Below are positions 60,001-64,000 of a stretch of DNA of 64,000 nucleotides, one piece after another. The translations under genes and the position numbers were made by a program. Each line of letters begins with the position of its first letter. The first letter of the stretch is position 1. Origin of the DNA: Segatella copri (GTDB lineage Bacteria > Bacteroidota > Bacteroidia > Bacteroidales > Bacteroidaceae). The stretch is from the NCBI RefSeq assembly GCF_019249795.2, contig NZ_CP156891.1:1816001-1880000 (forward strand). The letters run 5' to 3'. The notes below the pieces were generated by a model. It saw only the letters and a list, made by a program, of their open reading frames with translations, had not been told where the DNA came from and did no database searches.

Positions 60001-62190
60001 TTATCTGATGAACAGCAGCTCACGATACTTTGGCAAAGTCCAAAGCTCATCGGCTACGAGAAGTTCGAGCTTGTCTATCTGATAACGGATTTCCTCCATC
60101 TTTGGAGCTACCGTGTCATGATAAGCTACTGCCTTCTCGCGCTCGCTCTCTATCTTGTTGGCTACCTTGCGGGCATCTACCAATGCCTCTACACCACGCT
60201 CTATTGCCTCGGTGCGCTCGGCTATCTCACGGATAATCTTCACGTTGCGGGCAGTCAGCTTCTTGCCTTCCTCGCCACCGAAGATGTGAATCATGCCCTC
60301 TACGTTCTTTGCCAGACGGCTCTGATAGTGGGTAGCCACAGGGATGATGTGGTTCATGCTCAGGTCGCCCATCACACGAGCCTCAATCTGAATCTTCTTG
60401 GTATAGGTCTCCCACTTCACCTCGTTGCGCGCCTTCAACTCGCTCTCGCTCATCACGTTGGTCTTGGCAAACATCTCGATGCTTTCCTTGTCCAGATAAC
60501 GGTCGAAGACTACCGGGCAGGATGCCTCGCAGTCCAAACCACGCTTCTGGGCCTCTTCCTTCCACTCATCTGAATAGCCGTTGCCATCGAAGCGGATAGG
60601 CTTGCAGGTCTTGATATCCTCGCGTACCACATCGATGATAGCCGATGTCTGGTCCTCACCCTTTGCTATCAAGGCATCTACACGAGTCTTGAAGTCTTCG
60701 AGAGCCTCAGCTACGGCAGCATTCAGTACGATGAGAGATGACGCACAGTTGGCCTCTGAACCTACGGCACGGAACTCAAAACGGTTTCCGGTGAAGGCGA
60801 ATGGAGAGGTACGGTTGCGGTCGGTGTTATCGATCATCAGCTCCGGAATCTCAGGGATATCCAGCTCCATACCCTTCTTGCCAGCCAGAGCGAAGAGTTC
60901 TTCCTTGTCTGCCTTCTCGATATGGTCGAGCAGGTCGGTGAGCTGCTTTCCGAGGAATGAAGAGATGATGGCTGGTGGTGCCTCGTTGGCTCCCAGACGA
61001 TGGGCATTGGTAGCGCTCATGATAGAAGCCTTCAGCAGTCCATTGTGCTTGTAAACGCCCATCAGGGTCTCTACGATGAAGACTACGAAGCGGAGGTTGT
61101 CCTCCGGTGTCTTGCCTGCTGCATGGAGCAGTACGCCGGTATCGGTGCAGAGACTCCAGTTGTTGTGCTTGCCCGAACCATTGACGCCGGCGAATGGCTT
61201 CTCGTGAAGGAGTACACGGAAACCGTGCTTGTGAGCCACACGCTTCATCAGACTCATCAGGAGCATATTATGGTCTACGGCAAGATTGCACTCCTCATAG
61301 ATAGGTGCCAGCTCAAACTGGTTTGGTGCCACCTCGTTATGACGGGTCTTGCAAGGGATGCCGAGTTCGAGCGCCTGAATTTCCAGATCCTTCATGAAAG
61401 CCTGCACACGCTCAGGGATTGTTCCGAAATAGTGGTCGTCCATCTGCTGGTTCTTCGCAGAGTCGTGTCCCATCAGGGTACGGCCCGTAAGCATCAGGTC
61501 AGGGCGAGCCGAATAGAGACTCTCATCAACCAGGAAGTACTCCTGCTCCCATCCGAGATTGGTCTGCACCTTCTTCACCTGAGGGTAAAAATAGTGGCAC
61601 ACCTCGGTAGCCGCCTCACTCAGAGTATGGAGCGAGCGGAGCAATGGAGCCTTGTAGTCCAAAGCCTCACCGGTATAAGATATAAAGATGGTAGGGATAC
61701 AGAGGGTATCGTCGATGATGAACACAGGCGATGTAGGATCCCATGCAGAATAGCCACGAGCCTCGAAGGTGTTGCGGATACCGCCGTTAGGGAATGAGCT
61801 GGCATCAGGTTCCTGCTGGACAAGCAATTTGCCAGAGAATTCCTCAATCATACCACCCTTTCCGTCATGCTCCACGAAGGCATCATGCTTCTCGGCAGTA
61901 CCTTCTGTCAATGGCTGGAACCAGTGAGTATAATGTGTTACCCCGTTTTCCTCAGCCCAGAGCTTCATGCCGGCAGCCACGGCATCAGCGATGGAACGGT
62001 CCAGACGAGTACCGTTATCTATCACATCGATGAGTTTCTCATACACATCAGATGGCAGATACTTGTACATCTTCTGGCGGTTGAATACATACTTGGCGAA
62101 GTACTCCGAAGGGCGCACCTTGGGAGCCTCTACCTCTACAGGTCTTTTCTTAAAGGCCTCGGCTACAACCTCAAATCTCAAATTAGCCAT
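60001..62190 (-). CDS. glnN: Glutamine synthetase type III
   Basis: 729 residues, the GSIII length. Family sequences: GGIRNTFEARGYSAWDPTSP, ITFISYTGEALDYKAPLL-like, EQEYFLVD (active-site Glu), NQFELAPIYEE and VNGSGKHNNWS. It forms glutamine from glutamate and ammonia and is the main ammonium assimilation enzyme in many Bacteroidota. Type III enzymes are dodecamers unrelated in length to GSI (about 470). A -7 element TAACTTTG is at the complement of 62226-62233, 36 bp before the start. Confidence 0.96.
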   Translation of the reverse strand: MANLRFEVVAEAFKKRPVEVEAPKVRPSEYFAKYVFNRQKMYKYLPSDVYEKLIDVIDNGTRLDRSIADAVAAGMKLWAEENGVTHYTHWFQPLTEGTAEKHDAFVEHDGKGGMIEEFSGKLLVQQEPDASSFPNGGIRNTFEARGYSAWDPTSPVFIIDDTLCIPTIFISYTGEALDYKAPLLRSLHTLSEAATEVCHYFYPQVKKVQTNLGWEQEYFLVDESLYSARPDLMLTGRTLMGHDSAKNQQMDDHYFGTIPERVQAFMKDLEIQALELGIPCKTRHNEVAPNQFELAPIYEECNLAVDHNMLLMSLMKRVAHKHGFRVLLHEKPFAGVNGSGKHNNWSLCTDTGVLLHAAGKTPEDNLRFVVFIVETLMGVYKHNGLLKASIMSATNAHRLGANEAPPAIISSFLGKQLTDLLDHIEKADKEELFALAGKKGMELDIPEIPELMIDNTDRNRTSPFAFTGNRFEFRAVGSEANCASSLIVLNAAVAEALEDFKTRVDALIAKGEDQTSAIIDVVREDIKTCKPIRFDGNGYSDEWKEEAQKRGLDCEASCPVVFDRYLDKESIEMFAKTNVMSESELKARNEVKWETYTKKIQIEARVMGDLSMNHIIPVATHYQSRLAKNVEGMIHIFGGEEGKKLTARNVKIIREIAERTEAIERGVEALVDARKVANKIESEREKAVAYHDTVAPKMEEIRYQIDKLELLVADELWTLPKYRELLFIR

Positions 62191-62225
62191 TCTTTCTTTT
62201 ATTATTAATTATAAGTTTGCGGGTG

Positions 62226-62233
62226 CAAAGTTA
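62226..62233 (-). promoter_or_regulatory. -7 element upstream of glnN
   Basis: On the minus strand TAACTTTG matches TAnnTTTG. No good TTTG lies at -33, so the promoter may need an activator. Confidence 0.45.
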
Positions 62234-62318
62234 CGAAAAAATGAGCAAATTGCTAGCGTTTGAGCGTATTTTTTATGCAAAATTCAAACTTTTCTTATAC
62301 ATAAAGTGCCTTTTTCCT

Positions 62319-62374
62319 ACATGGCGACGTAATCTTTCCTACGTCCTGACACAGAAACTCCTGCGTCGCCATGT
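62319..62374. repeat. Inverted repeat ACATGGCGACG / CGTCGCCATGT
   Basis: Perfect 11 bp arms (62319-62329 and 62364-62374) with an inner GACGTA / TACGTC pair. Lies between glnN and the GH51 gene. Of REP-like type. Confidence 0.7.
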
Positions 62375-62402
62375 AATTTCAAGGGCATTAGGAGAGAAAA
62401 AA

Positions 62403-62435
62403 AATCCCTTGCAACCACTAGAGTCGCAAGGGATT
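62403..62435 (-). terminator. Terminator of the GH51 gene
   Basis: AATCCCTTGC (62403-62412) pairs perfectly with GCAAGGGATT (62426-62435); on the minus strand it is followed by eight T. Confidence 0.88.
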
Positions 62436-62494
62436 CACATTATCCACTTATCTATTTGTACCTTAAGGATTTATTGAAGATTGGAGGTCGGCAA

Positions 62495-64000
62495 TTAGAA
62501 ACGGTATACAACAAAGCTGTTTGGCTTCATCTTCACGTTCAATACATTGCCCTGAACCTGTGCATCTGATACTACAGGAACAACCACATTTTTATTGTCT
62601 ATCTTGTTTTCTGCCTGAATATCGTCGGCATGGAGAACGGTTACCTTACCTGGGCTCAACTTCTTGATACCATTAAAGGTGACGTTGATTTCCTTTGCCT
62701 CGTTAGAGGTGTTGGCAATCTTTACGATGTAGCTCTTGGTAGCCTTGTCGAAGCAAGCGGTGGCATAGAGACCGTTCTCACCTGCTACAGCCTTGCCGTT
62801 CTCGGTAAGTTTCAACACATTGGTACCCTTGTTCTCGCCGTAGAGCTGCTGAACATAGTAGTTGGCAGAACGGACAGAGCTGAGGTTATCGAACCAGATG
62901 AGGTCCGGACGCCACTGCCATCCCTCTACATGAGCGAAGAGAGGTGCATAGGTAGCCTGATAAACCACATCAGCATTGCGCTCCAAACCGGTCATGAAAG
63001 CAGCCTCAGAAAGGGCTGCCTCCCAAGAGTTTGGATCATTCTCGGCATGAGCAGCATACTCGCCGGCAAAGACCTTAGGACCCTTGCGGTCGTACTTGTC
63101 GTAACGGCTGGCATTGCTGCGGAACCATTCCGGACTCTTGTAGTAGTGCTCATCCACCATGTCTACGCCCAACTTGCGCATCTGCTCCCAACCGTAGTCG
63201 AAATCCTTTCCATCAGCAGATGGACCAGATGAACCGCAGATTTTTATCTTTGGATACTTGGCATGAATCTGCTCCATGAACTTCTGCAGACGCTCAGGAT
63301 ACATAGGACCCCACTGCTCGTTACCGATACCAATCTGCTTCAGATTGAATGGTGCTGGATGACCCATATCGGCACGGAGCTTACCCCACTTAGAGGTAAC
63401 AGGACCATTGGCAAACTCGATGAGGTCGAGTGCATCGTCGATATAGCTCTGGAGATCCTTGACTGCTACATGTGCATTAGGATCCTTATCATCGTTCTGA
63501 TACTGGCAAGCCAGACCTACAGAGAGAATAGGCAATGGCTCAGCACCAATCTTCTCTGAAAGGAGGAAATACTCATAGAAGCCCAAGCCCAATGACTGAT
63601 AGTAGTTAGGGAAAAGGCGATGAGGGAAGGTATCTCTCCAGCGGTTCTCGTTCAGAGGACGGTTCTCAGGAGCACCCACAGAGTTCTTCCACTCATAACG
63701 GGTATCGAGGTCGGTTCCCTCTACGATACATCCGCCAGGGAAACGGAAGATGCCTGGCTTCAAGTCAGCCAAATCCTGTACGAGGTCGGCACGGAGACCA
63801 TTCCAGTTGTCCTCAGGAAAGAGAGAGATATGGTCGAGGTCTACGCTTTCAGAACCCTTCTCCAGATAAACACGCATCAACCCCTTGGCATCGGTCTGAG
63901 GAGAAGTAAGGGTAGCAGTAAGCTTCTGCCATTTATTATTGGTGATGTTGATGACCTGCTTGGCAATCACATCATTCTTTGAATTGACGAGTTCTACGCG
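62495..64000 (-). CDS. Alpha-L-arabinofuranosidase (GH51), C-terminal part
   Basis: 501 codons to the right edge, open at its N-terminus. The catalytic barrel has FRFPGGCIVEG, the acid/base Glu in IGIGNEQWGPMY and the nucleophile Glu in KVFAGEYAAHAEND. A beta-sandwich C-terminal domain follows and ends FVVYRF. GH51 enzymes release arabinose from arabinan and arabinoxylan. The visible N-terminal part (ITNNKWQKLTATL) looks like a carbohydrate-binding-type sandwich; the signal peptide would lie outside the window. Confidence 0.92.
   Translation of the reverse strand, partial: RVELVNSKNDVIAKQVINITNNKWQKLTATLTSPQTDAKGLMRVYLEKGSESVDLDHISLFPEDNWNGLRADLVQDLADLKPGIFRFPGGCIVEGTDLDTRYEWKNSVGAPENRPLNENRWRDTFPHRLFPNYYQSLGLGFYEYFLLSEKIGAEPLPILSVGLACQYQNDDKDPNAHVAVKDLQSYIDDALDLIEFANGPVTSKWGKLRADMGHPAPFNLKQIGIGNEQWGPMYPERLQKFMEQIHAKYPKIKICGSSGPSADGKDFDYGWEQMRKLGVDMVDEHYYKSPEWFRSNASRYDKYDRKGPKVFAGEYAAHAENDPNSWEAALSEAAFMTGLERNADVVYQATYAPLFAHVEGWQWRPDLIWFDNLSSVRSANYYVQQLYGENKGTNVLKLTENGKAVAGENGLYATACFDKATKSYIVKIANTSNEAKEINVTFNGIKKLSPGKVTVLHADDIQAENKIDNKNVVVPVVSDAQVQGNVLNVKMKPNSFVVYRF

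Overview
The window looks like chromosome from a gut Bacteroidota of the family Prevotellaceae (Prevotella/Segatella copri-like). The signs are promoters of the Bacteroidota type (TTTG, about 19-20 bp, TAnnTTTG), a type IX secretion pair (porU-porV), a class III glutamine synthetase, a BT4734/VirE-type primase-like gene, a 'smalltalk' peptide beside an HU gene, and many short intergenic repeats. This assignment comes from reading the sequence, not from a database search. No rRNA or tRNA gene and no CRISPR array was seen.

Layout. 0-5.7 kb is housekeeping: dxr (partial), rimM, murA, a DUF4290 gene and tsaB on the minus strand, then yicC, gmk and nadD on the plus strand. 5.7-22.6 kb is a large surface-glycan and glycolipid region: a phosphoethanolamine-transferase-like sulfatase-fold enzyme, three acyltransferase-3 proteins, a UbiA-type polyprenyl-phosphate transferase with a HAD phosphatase, a GtrA protein, two paralogous membrane proteins around a GT14 enzyme, a GT2, a flippase, and a LicD / epimerase / IspD-like cytidylyltransferase / hexapeptide acyltransferase group. 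22.8-27.2 kb is a signalling locus: a sigma-54 activator, a tiny exported peptide behind a sigma-54-type promoter, and a hybrid histidine kinase with receiver and Hpt domains.

27.3-45.1 kb is accessory DNA. A phage/plasmid-like module (BRO antirepressor, DUF5675, primase-like protein, two small regulators) runs leftward. HU plus smalltalk, which in related genomes usually lie beside such modules, sit 11 kb away and face right. Between them are decayed genes (a NagB-LmbE-type fusion, two integrase stubs, a collapsed mobilisation region), a radical-SAM RiPP locus (GG-leader precursor, SPASM maturase, outer-membrane receptor, C39 peptidase-ABC exporter, very short HlyD-like protein) and an Abi-family defence gene. 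The RiPP locus at 35.9-42.8 kb is the best candidate for an undescribed system.

45.2-64 kb returns to backbone: two glycosyltransferases, two different IS110-family elements in tandem with probable bridge-RNA regions, ispF, porV and porU, a fumarylacetoacetate-hydrolase-family gene, the rplM-rpsI-rpsB-tsf cluster, glnN, and a GH51 arabinofuranosidase cut by the right edge.

Several short repeat families recur across the window, and some copies lie inside reading frames without breaking them. This is most striking in the primase-like gene at 28994-31468.
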